Of a DNA stretch of 18,469 bases, positions 1 through 7,431 are shown in pieces. Location of the stretch: the NCBI GenBank assembly GCA_016178435.1, contig JACOTK010000076.1, positions 1-18,469 of the forward strand. The letters are read 5' to 3'. The notes beneath the pieces are model-generated. The model had not been told where the DNA came from and searched no databases. It was given only the letters and a program-made list of their open reading frames with translations. The position numbers and the translations under genes are program-made. Source of the DNA: Actinomycetota bacterium (lineage in GTDB: Bacteria; Actinomycetota; Acidimicrobiia; Acidimicrobiales; CADCSY01). Positions within the stretch are counted from its first letter, which is position 1; every line of letters starts with the position of its first letter.

Positions 1-243
1 GCCACCCGTCTCGGTGGAGTCGACGTACGAGCAGCTCAGACCCAGGTACTCGATCATGGTCAGCGGGCCGAAGCCGGCACTGGAGTCGCAGAAGTAGCCG
101 TCGACGTCGCCGATCGAGAGACCGGCGTCGGCCAGGGCCCCAAGCGCAACGTCCGCCTGGATCTCGGTCAACGTGCGATCGGGGATCTCGCGCCTCGGGT
201 GCTCGTAGACGCCCGCAATGAATGCCTTTCCTCTGATGCTCAC
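1..243 (-). CDS. Thiolase family protein, 5' part only
   Basis: The reverse strand reads 81 codons from a GTG at 243-241 to the window edge, starting VSIRGKAFIAGVYEHPRR. Segments resembling DGYFCDSSAGFG and MIEYLGLSCSYVDSTETGG match the N-terminal region of SCP-2/acetyl-CoA acetyltransferase-like thiolases, which often lack true thiolase activity in actinobacterial lipid or steroid degradation clusters. A purine-rich GATGAG precedes the GTG. The catalytic Cys and the C-terminal His/Cys motifs would lie outside the window, so substrate and activity cannot be judged. It lies downstream of the SRPBCC gene on the same strand, about 100 bp away. Recognition rests on motif memory only. Confidence 0.75.
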   Translation of the reverse strand, partial: MSIRGKAFIAGVYEHPRREIPDRTLTEIQADVALGALADAGLSIGDVDGYFCDSSAGFGPLTMIEYLGLSCSYVDSTETGG

Positions 244-345
244 CTCATCGCCTTTCGGGCATCGCCCCTGGGCCGGAGACCCGGCACCTCGTACCCGGGC
301 AACCTAGACGCTTCGTCGATCCTCTGCCGAACCTCGAAGCAGGCG

Positions 346-906
346 TCAGGACATGCCCTGGCTGTGACCGAGCACATACGGACCGAGGTCGGCAAGGCCG
401 CGTCGAAGGCCTCGTTGCAGCTGAGCGCGGAGGATCGGCAGAAACGGCCTCAACCACGGCTTGGGCTCCACGGCCTGGCGGTAGACGACCCGGGTTCGGG
501 TCCCCACAGCCTCGAGCGTGACCTCCTCCACCATCGCGTTGAACAACGCCACGTTGGCCTCCCGCAGCACGAAGGCGAACCGTCGGTCGACGTCGAAGGC
601 AATGACCTCCTCGTCGACCTTGAACCCTCCGACATTGACCGAACGGGTCGAGCCGACACCGTGGGGCGCCTCGCTCGTGTAGTGGGCGCTTCGCATCCCG
701 GCGAACCACTGCCGCCACGCCGAAGCCTCCGCCAACGCAGGCCAAATACGCTCGGGTGTCGCCTCGACGACGGTCTCGGCGACGATGACCATGGGAGCAC
801 GATCGACAAACGACAGGTCCTCTTTACGTAACGCTGATCTCACGGCCGGCATCCTCCTCGCAAATCGGCAAACCTTGGCGGTCACCGTCGTTCCGGGCTC
901 GTCCAT
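346..906 (-). CDS. SRPBCC (START-like) family protein
   Basis: The frame encodes up to 186 residues. From about residue 40 it shows the usual SRPBCC beginning (VIVAETVVEATPERIWPAL), followed by WRQWFAGM and a C-terminal helix ending near GLADLGPYVLGHSQGMS. The family forms a helix-grip fold with a hydrophobic cavity that binds lipids or polyketides; no specific ligand can be inferred. The start is uncertain. ATG 906 has no visible ribosome site. ATG 852 (MPAVRS) has GAGGAGG directly abutting it, which is too close. ATG 792 (MVIVAETV) begins exactly at the domain. A 12-bp direct repeat overlaps the furthest start. It lies between the patatin and thiolase genes on the same strand. Confidence 0.75.
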   Translation of the reverse strand: MDEPGTTVTAKVCRFARRMPAVRSALRKEDLSFVDRAPMVIVAETVVEATPERIWPALAEASAWRQWFAGMRSAHYTSEAPHGVGSTRSVNVGGFKVDEEVIAFDVDRRFAFVLREANVALFNAMVEEVTLEAVGTRTRVVYRQAVEPKPWLRPFLPILRAQLQRGLRRGLADLGPYVLGHSQGMS

Positions 907-917
907 TCCGGGCTCGT
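891..917. repeat. 12-bp direct repeat at SRPBCC gene start
   Basis: TTCCGGGCTCGT occurs at 891-902 and again at 906-917, separated by three bases. It spans the most distal candidate start codon (904-906) of the SRPBCC gene, so that start may lie in non-coding DNA. Confidence 0.8.
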
Positions 918-987
918 ATGGCCCGAGCGAGCCACGTCGTCAGTCTCGCAGGTGATCTCGCCCGAAGGGACGGGGACCTCCGGGCGC

Positions 988-3900
988 TCAGTGCATCTTG
1001 AGGTGAACCGTTCCCGTCGGGAGAGGGGGCTTCCTCAGGCGTGCCGCCAGTGCCCGCTCGACCGCCTTGTCGACCTGAACGGAACGCCTGACATGTCCAC
1101 GGATCTCCTGGGCCAACCTGAACGCGTCATCCGCAAGATACGCACCGAGCGCTCGATAGGCCTCGAACTTCTGGTCCGTGTAGAGCTGATCAGCTGTTGG
1201 GTGGTTCGGAAAGCGTGGCAAGGTCCGCGCCAGGTCGCGTATGTCGAAGGGCGCGTCCTTCGGAACGGCCAGCTTCGCGAGCACCACCCAACCCGTCTCG
1301 GCCGGCCGGCCATCGGCCGCCGGATAGCGCACCACGCCCGCCCAGGCGCCCACCTGCGAGATGCCGTCCGCGTCGGAGGCCATCGGCAACGGATCGATCT
1401 CGATCGTCACGCCCAGTTCCCCGCGTGCGATCCGCATCGCATCGGCGAAGGTGCCGAACGTGTTCGTTGCATCCCCTGCTGCGTCCAGGCAGTAGATCTC
1501 GAGGCACCGACGGCGGAGCAACTCGACCAGACCGAGGTTCTCGTAGTGGCCGCCATCGGTGACGTACACCCATGGATCGCCGGCCGAGTGCAACCCGAGT
1601 GCCTCCTTCGCCAGATACCACGGCCTGGGGTGATGGGTCTCGTACCAGGCAACCCGGTCCGTCCCGTGATCGTCCACGCCCATCGCCAGAAAGCGCGGGT
1701 TCGGATACCACTGCCCGAGCCGCAGGTTGCCGAGCGCGAGCAACATCCGCTCGGCGCGGGACATCTTGCCCATCGCAGGGGAGAAGGCCGCGCCCGACAC
1801 CGCTACCGCGTCCCAGGTCGAGTTGAGGTGAGCCAGCGAGTGGGGGAGGTGGAGTGGCGAAACCGTGCCGCTGCACGTGACCGGTGGAAGCACACCGAGC
1901 GCGGCGCTGCCCATGGCGTCCCTGGAGAAGGTCCACGACACCACGGGGCGTCCGGGAGCGGTGAGCCGTGCATCCGCGATGTTCGCTGCAGCGCAGATGA
2001 TGAGCTCAGGGTTGGCGGGCAACCCGTCAAGTGGGTCCACCCGACACTCGAGCGTGGTTGGATCTGCGGCAAAAGCCATCTTCAGGCGATCCCGGTAGAA
2101 CGGGTGAAGCGACCACTCGTTCAGGTCGCCTGCGGCGAGCACCACGGCCAGGAACCCGAGCAGGCTGAGCCACAACGAGAGCTGGCTCGGGCGAAGCGTC
2201 CGACTCGCCCCATCGCCCGCGAAGAGGAGCGCGATCGCGACCAGCACAAGGGGGCCCGCGAGGTAAGCGGCCATCCTCACCAACATCGGCTGCGCGCGTT
2301 GCCACAATGACCGTGCCGTGTTCCGCAACCATGTCGAGGTCGTTCCCCCACCACCCGAGGAACCGCCGAAAGCCACGATGCGCGAAACCAGCGCCAGCAG
2401 GATCACCCCGCTCCCGGCACCCACCGTGGGAGCGAGATCGGCCTCGATCGACCGGCGGCCCTGCTCGATCCAGCTCACCAGACGCGGCATGACCTCGCCG
2501 AACAGGGCGAGGATCAGCGCGAACACGACGAGCTTGCGAGTCCAACCTTCGACCCGCCTCGCGAGCGCGCTCGAGAGGCGCGTGAAGACGAGGGCCACCC
2601 CTCCCATGGCCGCCAGAGCGCCCACCACCCGCACCGCCCACACGAGGAAGGCCGGGGTCCTCCACTCCTCGCAGGCAACCAGGCCACATCGCTCGACCAG
2701 CTGGTTGTCCGCGGCAACGGCATCCTCGCCGAGGGTCAGGAGGGCCTGCTTCGCCTGAATGAGCCGAGATCCCTGAGGAATCGTGACCAGCGCGTCGGTT
2801 CGACAAGGCGTCTCGGTCCGGAGACAGCCTCGCACGAGGTCGTCCCCGAGCCTTACCGCCCCGGCGTCCACGTCCAGGGCGACCGTCCATCCCTCCTTCA
2901 GAAGGCGGTTGGTCGCCGCAGCCGGCAATGCTCCGGCGGTCATCGGCGCCGTTGCACCGATGGCTGAGCAGTCGACGTCGGTCGGTGTCGTCGGTGTCGT
3001 CGGTGTCGTGGGCCTGATCGGTGGGGCGTTGCGGTCGAGCTCGACACGGGTGCCGCGGAGAACCGACACCCGCTCGCCTGCGACGGCGATCGCAAAGGTG
3101 CCGTCGGGACGCTCGACGCATCCGCCCGAGGGCAGCGCCACAACCCCACCCGCAGTGGCCGGGGCGAGGACCTGGTAGCGCTGCACGAGCCATCCGTAGG
3201 GCAGGAAGACTGTGCCGAAGGAAAGCACCACAAGCCCCAGATTGATCGCCAGGCCGAAGACGAAACGGGCAATCGCCCACAGCTTCCCACCGACGCCCGG
3301 CGCCAGGTAGGAGGCATTTCGTCGGAGATGCTCCTCCTCCGCAGAGTGACGTTGCCAGGCGGTCGGAGCCGCAAGTGCCTGCTGCTCGGCGGTCGAACGG
3401 CCGGTGACCCACGCCGCCGCCATGTACGAACCGCCCGAGACACACGTCAACCATCGAGTCCGCTCGAGCTCCTTATGGTCTTCGAGAACCTGGAGGGCGC
3501 CCAGATTGAACGCTGCCGATCGGATGCCGCCACCCGAGGAACACACCCCCACGGGCCGATCCGGATCGGGCACAACCTCCACAAACCGGGTCATCTCCTC
3601 CACAAGGGTCGAACGGCGACCCACGAGACGATGACCCCAGCGCTTGGTGAAGGACATCACCGCCTGCCGCCGATTCGCCACCGCCGAGGCATCCGGCTCG
3701 CCAAGACCGAACAAGGCCCCGAACGACATGGCGAGCGAAGCCACAACCACCGGAGCCGCCGCCAACAGGGATCCTGCTCGTGCCGCCGAGACCCACCGAA
3801 GCGCCGAGGGAACATCCAAACCCGATAGGGCCCCGTTGCCGGCGAGTCGCGATGCGTCGCCGAGGAGACCGAGCAGCATCGCGTCCTCCAACAGATTCCC

Positions 3901-4377
3901 GCCGGCCCAGACCAACGCAAACCAGGCCGCGATCCCCGCTGCCAGCCGCCACCGCCTGCGCCTCCTTGCCGTGTGCACCGCTGCCAGGAAGAGAGCCGCG
4001 AGCAGAGCGGTGAACGCGATGTCGAGGCGCACCGCTCGCTCGGCTCGACGTATCGTGTCACCCGCAATCTCACGCGATCGATCGCAGTCCTCCCATCGCT
4101 GGAGCTGACCGGCCACGTTCCCCCGCGGCCAACGTTTGGTGAGCTGGACAAGTGAGTCGTCGTCCCGGAGGAGGCGACACTCCGCCGTGCGGCCGGCCGT
4201 GCGCCCGCGGTCAGGATGAACATCCAGGATCCCCGACCCGATGAACCAGACGGCAACGAGACCAAGCACCAGCTGGAACAGGAACCACGACGTCCGGCGC
4301 ACCTGATCGGTCGAAGGGCCCTGGCGCTCCCGGCCGCCCCTCGGCTCCGTGCCGCCCTCCACGATTGCGCCCACCAT
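988..4377 (-). CDS. Large membrane-anchored patatin-like phospholipase
   Basis: The protein has about 1129 residues. Four hydrophobic segments lie in the first 225 residues, more at about 370-398, 577-600 and 617-630, and two near 705-755. Patatin hallmarks are present: the oxyanion-hole glycines in SSGGGIRSAAFNLGAL (about 280-295), the nucleophile Ser314 in CVSGGS, and the Asp-Gly-Gly of TDGGHYENLGL (Asp941). SLHPFYRDRL near 756-765 is typical of this large membrane subgroup. About 625 residues separate Ser and Asp, far more than in soluble patatins, and much of the insert is membrane-spanning. Expected activity is lipid acyl hydrolysis. I choose ATG 4377 over ATG 4386: its A is shared with the upstream hydrolase stop (TGATG), and GGGAGG lies nine bases upstream. 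The first Gly of the usual G-x-S-x-G is Cys here. Confidence 0.85.
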   Translation of the reverse strand: MVGAIVEGGTEPRGGRERQGPSTDQVRRTSWFLFQLVLGLVAVWFIGSGILDVHPDRGRTAGRTAECRLLRDDDSLVQLTKRWPRGNVAGQLQRWEDCDRSREIAGDTIRRAERAVRLDIAFTALLAALFLAAVHTARRRRRWRLAAGIAAWFALVWAGGNLLEDAMLLGLLGDASRLAGNGALSGLDVPSALRWVSAARAGSLLAAAPVVVASLAMSFGALFGLGEPDASAVANRRQAVMSFTKRWGHRLVGRRSTLVEEMTRFVEVVPDPDRPVGVCSSGGGIRSAAFNLGALQVLEDHKELERTRWLTCVSGGSYMAAAWVTGRSTAEQQALAAPTAWQRHSAEEEHLRRNASYLAPGVGGKLWAIARFVFGLAINLGLVVLSFGTVFLPYGWLVQRYQVLAPATAGGVVALPSGGCVERPDGTFAIAVAGERVSVLRGTRVELDRNAPPIRPTTPTTPTTPTDVDCSAIGATAPMTAGALPAAATNRLLKEGWTVALDVDAGAVRLGDDLVRGCLRTETPCRTDALVTIPQGSRLIQAKQALLTLGEDAVAADNQLVERCGLVACEEWRTPAFLVWAVRVVGALAAMGGVALVFTRLSSALARRVEGWTRKLVVFALILALFGEVMPRLVSWIEQGRRSIEADLAPTVGAGSGVILLALVSRIVAFGGSSGGGGTTSTWLRNTARSLWQRAQPMLVRMAAYLAGPLVLVAIALLFAGDGASRTLRPSQLSLWLSLLGFLAVVLAAGDLNEWSLHPFYRDRLKMAFAADPTTLECRVDPLDGLPANPELIICAAANIADARLTAPGRPVVSWTFSRDAMGSAALGVLPPVTCSGTVSPLHLPHSLAHLNSTWDAVAVSGAAFSPAMGKMSRAERMLLALGNLRLGQWYPNPRFLAMGVDDHGTDRVAWYETHHPRPWYLAKEALGLHSAGDPWVYVTDGGHYENLGLVELLRRRCLEIYCLDAAGDATNTFGTFADAMRIARGELGVTIEIDPLPMASDADGISQVGAWAGVVRYPAADGRPAETGWVVLAKLAVPKDAPFDIRDLARTLPRFPNHPTADQLYTDQKFEAYRALGAYLADDAFRLAQEIRGHVRRSVQVDKAVERALAARLRKPPLPTGTVHLKMH
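2982..3008. repeat. 9-bp tandem repeat, three copies
   Basis: TCGGTGTCG is repeated three times without interruption (2982-2990, 2991-2999, 3000-3008). On the minus strand this encodes the Thr-Thr-Pro repeat PTTPTTPTTPT, in the insert between the patatin nucleophile and Asp. It preserves the frame and probably forms an extended linker. Copy number may vary between strains. Confidence 0.9.
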
Positions 4378-5010
4378 CACGACCATCCTCCCGAAAACAG
4401 CCGGAGGCTCCGCATGTCCCGGGTCAGAGCGTGACCCCCCTCGTGTTCGGACACGGTGACCTTGGCGCCCGCCAGGCCGAGACGGCGAGCTTGCGCACGG
4501 TTGCGTTCGACGGGCACGTTCGGATCACTTCGCCCGGCAAGGATCAATGCATGGCGACCCCGAGCGGACCTGAGATCGAGCGGCCGGTCATCGACATCGA
4601 CGATCGTGCCACAACACCAGAATCCGCGCGGCGGGGGCGACGCCGTGGCGAACGCAAGCCAGGCCGCCATGCCCGCGCCCTGCGAGAACCCCCCCCATGA
4701 CGCTGTCGGCCCGGTCGAGGTCGAACCGTTCAGCGACCGATGTCACGAAAGCGTCGAGTCTCGCCAACGTCGCCCGGAAGGACGCCGGGTCGGCTCGCCG
4801 GTCTTCATCGAAGTCGTACCAGCTCGCCCCACCGCCCGGAGTCGGGATCGGGCCCCGGGGGGACACGACCACGAATCGGCCCGCCGGATCGACCATCGGA
4901 ACGATCGATGCGATGTCGTGCTCGGTTGCTCCATAGCCGTGCAACAACACCAACAACCGTTCGGCCTGGCTCCCGATGTCGAGCCGATGCACGATCCCGT
5001 CGATCACCAC
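4377..5010 (-). pseudogene. Alpha/beta-hydrolase (phospholipase/carboxylesterase family), frameshifted
   Basis: Two frames together give a family-length protein of about 210 residues. The first frame starts at GTG 5010 or 5007 and contains LLVLLHGYGATEHDIASI (HGxG oxyanion motif), SPRGPIPTPGGGASWYDFDE and ATLARLDAFV. It is joined through DSVMGG to the second frame, FSQGAGMAAWLAFATA, then LILAGRSDPNVPVERN (catalytic Asp) and EHEGGHALTRDM (catalytic His). The break is a run of eight C on the plus strand (4689-4696). Seven would restore GFSQG, the nucleophile elbow. As written, translation loses Ser, Asp and His. GTG 5007 overlaps the dioxygenase TGA (GTGA), and the stop overlaps the patatin ATG (TGATG), so all three are translationally coupled. 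A sequencing error in the homopolymer is the main alternative. Confidence 0.85.
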
Positions 5011-5715
5011 CCGTCTGCCAGGTCGCCGAAGGCCTGCGCCGAGATGGTCGCCCCCATGACGTCGTCGACGAACACCCGTCGCCCGAGATCGTCCCCGGCG
5101 GCGCCTGCGACCACCATCAATGGCATGAGGTGCTCTTCGCGCGGGTGCGCAGAACGTGCAGCGGGGGCTCGGTCCCAACGGCTGAGCAGCTCCTCCCGTG
5201 CGGCCGGCTCGGCTGCACACGCCTCGCCCAACCACTCGTCAAAGACACGCGAATCGCTGTTGACCCCCCTTCGCATGAAGGCGGACATGTTGTGATAGCT
5301 CATGCCGCTCCCCACGATCAGCACCCCCTCGTCGCGCAGCGGCGCGAGTGCCGCGCCCATCCCGAGATGAAAGCGTGATCCCTGCGGCATCGAGCAGCTG
5401 ACCGATTCGATGGGCAAGCGTCGAGGATCCCGGCGCGGGATACGAGAGCTCATAGGTGTGGTCGGGGAAGCCGTAGTAGTCGAACAGCATCGATGGGGTT
5501 GTCCCGTCGCCGATCTCGACAACCCGGCCCTCGTGGTGCGCCGAGATCACCACGATCGCCTCCGGTCGCGTGCCGATCATGTCGTCGAACGACCGCAGAA
5601 ACTCCGCGAGGCAGTACCAGGTGTCCGGTGGCCCCATCGTCCAGTCCATGAAGAAACACGGCCCACCACCGTGGGGAATGAACACCGTGGGCAAGCGCCC
5701 GGGTCCTGTTGTCAT
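5004..5715 (-). pseudogene. DODA-type extradiol dioxygenase (class III), internally deleted
   Basis: The start is ATG 5715, preceded by GGAGG with five-base spacing. The N-terminal frame has the metal-binding histidines in VFIPHGGGPCFF and VVISAHHEG, plus DYYGFPDHTYELSYPAPG, typical of LigB/4,5-DOPA dioxygenase-like enzymes. After LAHRIGQLLDAAG the reading moves to a second frame, FHLGMGAALAPLRDEGVLIVGSG, which carries REEHLMPLMVVAG and ends at TGA 5004. Homologues have about 40-45 extra residues at the junction (around 5370-5392), including the DHG motif with another active-site His. That segment is missing and the two frames differ by one base. The pieces sum to about 234 residues against about 265-270 expected. 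The product should be inactive if the sequence is right. Confidence 0.85.
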
Positions 5716-5765
5716 CGATCCCTCCATGCAACAACCTGAATAAGGCCCCTCCGAACGTCGAGACC

Positions 5766-6563
5766 TCAGAAGCCCGGGAAGATCTCCCGCAGCTCATCGA
5801 GCGAGACCGAGCCCGACACCCCGACCGACTCGGGGGTACGGGTCCGATCCAGCCTGCCGTAGGCAAGTCGGATGAAGGCGCCCGTCGTCATGATCGCGAT
5901 CGCGTCGCTCGGCCTACCCGGCTCGCGCCCATCCGACTCGCCCCCATCGGGCATGTCGTCCTCAATGGTCACCGGATCACCGAGCACGAGCGTCATCGCT
6001 GCGTCCGAATCGCTCAGGCGGACAAGAACACGCTTCGCCGGCCACCGAGGCGGGCGCGCCAGACGTCCGACCAGAGGCGTGAGCACCATGTCCAGGATGA
6101 TGCCCGCCGAGACCGGGTCGAGCTCGACGTCCGGGTGCCGGGTCACCTCCACGTCCCAGGTGTGCACCACGTGCTCCGCCAGGCGGAACGAGGCAAACGA
6201 CGTCACCGGGACCGGACCCATGAAGAACGGAACCCGAACGTCGGCCAACTCGCTCGGGCTCAGCGCTTCGAAGGCGTCAACCAGGGCGGCGTTGGCCTGA
6301 AGAGATCGTGCCGTGGCCTCGGACTCGCCGAGCGCGTCGTATTTCGCCCAGAGAGCTTGCGTCACCTCGGCGGGCACCGACTCGGTCGAACCCACGAGAC
6401 CGGCATGCAAGCCCGCGAGCGCGATCTCGGCGCCACTGCCCAAGTGCGCCATCACACGACCCACCGACCACGCCGAACACGCCGATGCAGTGCCGAGCGC
6501 CTCCTCGTCGAGTCCATCGACCAAGCCCGCCAAGCGTCGCTCGGACACCCGCAATCGTTCCAT
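5766..6563 (-). CDS. Maleylpyruvate isomerase family mycothiol-dependent enzyme (MDMPI/DinB fold)
   Basis: About 265 residues follow ATG 6563; two GTG codons just upstream are alternatives. The N-terminal four-helix DinB-like domain shows CSAWSVGRVMAHLGSGAEIAL, containing the first likely metal His. RLAEHVVHTWDVEV supplies the Glu and His spacing (ExxxH) of the MDMPI metal site. The C-terminal part (LVRLSDSDAAMTLVLGD to the end) resembles the second MDMPI domain. Family members use mycothiol as cofactor or are uncharacterised homologues. Mycothiol is essentially restricted to Actinobacteria, which supports the host assignment. The gene lies 20-odd bases downstream of the DoxX gene and is probably co-transcribed with it. 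The actual reaction is unknown. Confidence 0.85.
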   Translation of the reverse strand: MERLRVSERRLAGLVDGLDEEALGTASACSAWSVGRVMAHLGSGAEIALAGLHAGLVGSTESVPAEVTQALWAKYDALGESEATARSLQANAALVDAFEALSPSELADVRVPFFMGPVPVTSFASFRLAEHVVHTWDVEVTRHPDVELDPVSAGIILDMVLTPLVGRLARPPRWPAKRVLVRLSDSDAAMTLVLGDPVTIEDDMPDGGESDGREPGRPSDAIAIMTTGAFIRLAYGRLDRTRTPESVGVSGSVSLDELREIFPGF

Positions 6564-6586
6564 CACCACCGGGTTCGACGACAAGA

Positions 6587-6934
6587 TCAGATGGTTGCCG
6601 CTCGTAGAACCAGCGCAACGACGGCAAAGATCCCGATCATCACCGGCGCAGCGATCGCCTTGTCGTTCGCCCGTAGGTGGGTGATCACGGCCCCGACGAA
6701 GTAGGCCGCGACCCCAACCGCAGCAGCGATGCCGATGGCCGGCACTGCCAAACCCACCAAGAGGCCGATGCCGCCGGCCAACTCGACCGCCGCGAGCCTC
6801 GGCAACCACGACGACGGTACGCCGATCCCCGACAGCATCTTCACCACCGGCGGTTGTTTGGTCAGCTTCCCTCCCGCCGAGCCCATCAGCGCCAAGGCCA
6901 GGAGAGTCGAGACGATGGCCGTTCCGATGAACAT
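6587..6934 (-). CDS. DoxX family membrane protein
   Basis: A 115-residue protein with four hydrophobic segments (about 5-20, 47-66, 68-87 and 95-112). The pattern GSAGGKLTKQPPVVKMLSGIGVP, then AAVELAGGIGLLVGL, fits the small DoxX/DoxX-like family seen in actinobacteria. These integral membrane proteins are often linked to oxidative or thiol stress, but the biochemical role is mostly unknown. ATG 6934 has an AAGGAAG ribosome site. The gene is divergent from the HxlR regulator with 107 bp between them and is probably the first gene of a doxX-MDMPI operon. This is the classic arrangement of a HxlR target. Confidence 0.85.
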   Translation of the reverse strand: MFIGTAIVSTLLALALMGSAGGKLTKQPPVVKMLSGIGVPSSWLPRLAAVELAGGIGLLVGLAVPAIGIAAAVGVAAYFVGAVITHLRANDKAIAAPVMIGIFAVVALVLRAATI

Positions 6935-6972
6935 GTGCTTCCTTTGGGTTGGTTACTTCTTGTTCCTGTCCG

Positions 6973-6989
6973 CATCATCGTTCATGATG
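6973..6989. promoter_or_regulatory. Candidate HxlR operator in the divergent promoter region
   Basis: CATCAT (6973-6978) and ATGATG (6984-6989) form a perfect inverted repeat around a five-base centre. It lies midway between the divergent doxX and hxlR starts, where a dimeric winged-helix regulator would bind. Assignment to this regulator is inference. Confidence 0.4.
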
Positions 6990-7041
6990 GAGGGCGACTC
7001 AAGAAGGCATCTCGACATGCCTCAGGCACACCGGAGGAACC

Positions 7042-7431
7042 ATGACAGCAACGACCGTGGTCTCGATCCCTGCCTTCTCACGCGAGGACTGCCCGGTTCG
7101 TGACGTGTTGAACCGTGTAGGTGACAAGTGGTCGGTCCTCGTCCTGCATCTCCTGAGCGGTGGCACGTTGAGGTTCACCGAGCTGCGCAACGCCATCGAC
7201 GGCATCAGCCAACGCATGCTCACCGTCACCCTGCGGGGGCTGGAACGCGACGGCCTTGTCACCCGCACCGTTCACCCCGTCGTGCCGCCACGAGTGGACT
7301 ACGCGCTCACCACCCTCGGTCAAAGCCTCTCCGAGACCATCGCCAACCTCGTCGTGTGGGCGGAGACCAACCGGCCTCTGATCGAGGATGCCCGCAGGAG
7401 CTACGACCGCAGCGCGATCACGCCGGCATGA
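7042..7431 (+). CDS. HxlR family winged-helix transcriptional regulator
   Basis: A 129-residue protein with the family signature CPVRDVLNRVGDKWSVLVLHLLSGGTLRFTELRNAIDGIS, then QRMLTVTLRGLERDGLVTRTV and PPRVDYALTTLG. This is the complete winged-helix DNA-binding domain of HxlR proteins. Cys17, in the Cys-Pro-Val near the N-terminus, is the residue that senses oxidants, quinones or electrophiles in relatives such as YodB and QorR. ATG 7042 has GGAGG at good spacing. The gene is divergent from doxX-MDMPI and so is likely their regulator and autoregulated. Its last 14 bases overlap the convergent flavin monooxygenase gene. Confidence 0.92.
   Translation: MTATTVVSIPAFSREDCPVRDVLNRVGDKWSVLVLHLLSGGTLRFTELRNAIDGISQRMLTVTLRGLERDGLVTRTVHPVVPPRVDYALTTLGQSLSETIANLVVWAETNRPLIEDARRSYDRSAITPA

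Noticed and set aside
952..2310. 452-residue plus-strand open frame
   Set aside because: Antisense to the patatin gene, Arg/Pro/His-rich with no recognisable domain; typical high-GC shadow.
2982..3008. Tandem 9-mers as a possible CRISPR or regulatory array
   Set aside because: Units are too short, have no spacers and keep the coding frame of a Thr-Pro linker.
4689..4696. Programmed ribosomal frameshift at the G run
   Set aside because: No stimulatory hairpin or Shine-Dalgarno-like element was evident, and the hydrolase family is normally encoded in one frame; slippage variation or sequencing error is simpler.
5709..6704. 331-residue plus-strand open frame
   Set aside because: Antisense to the MDMPI and DoxX genes; low-complexity Arg-rich composition without motifs.
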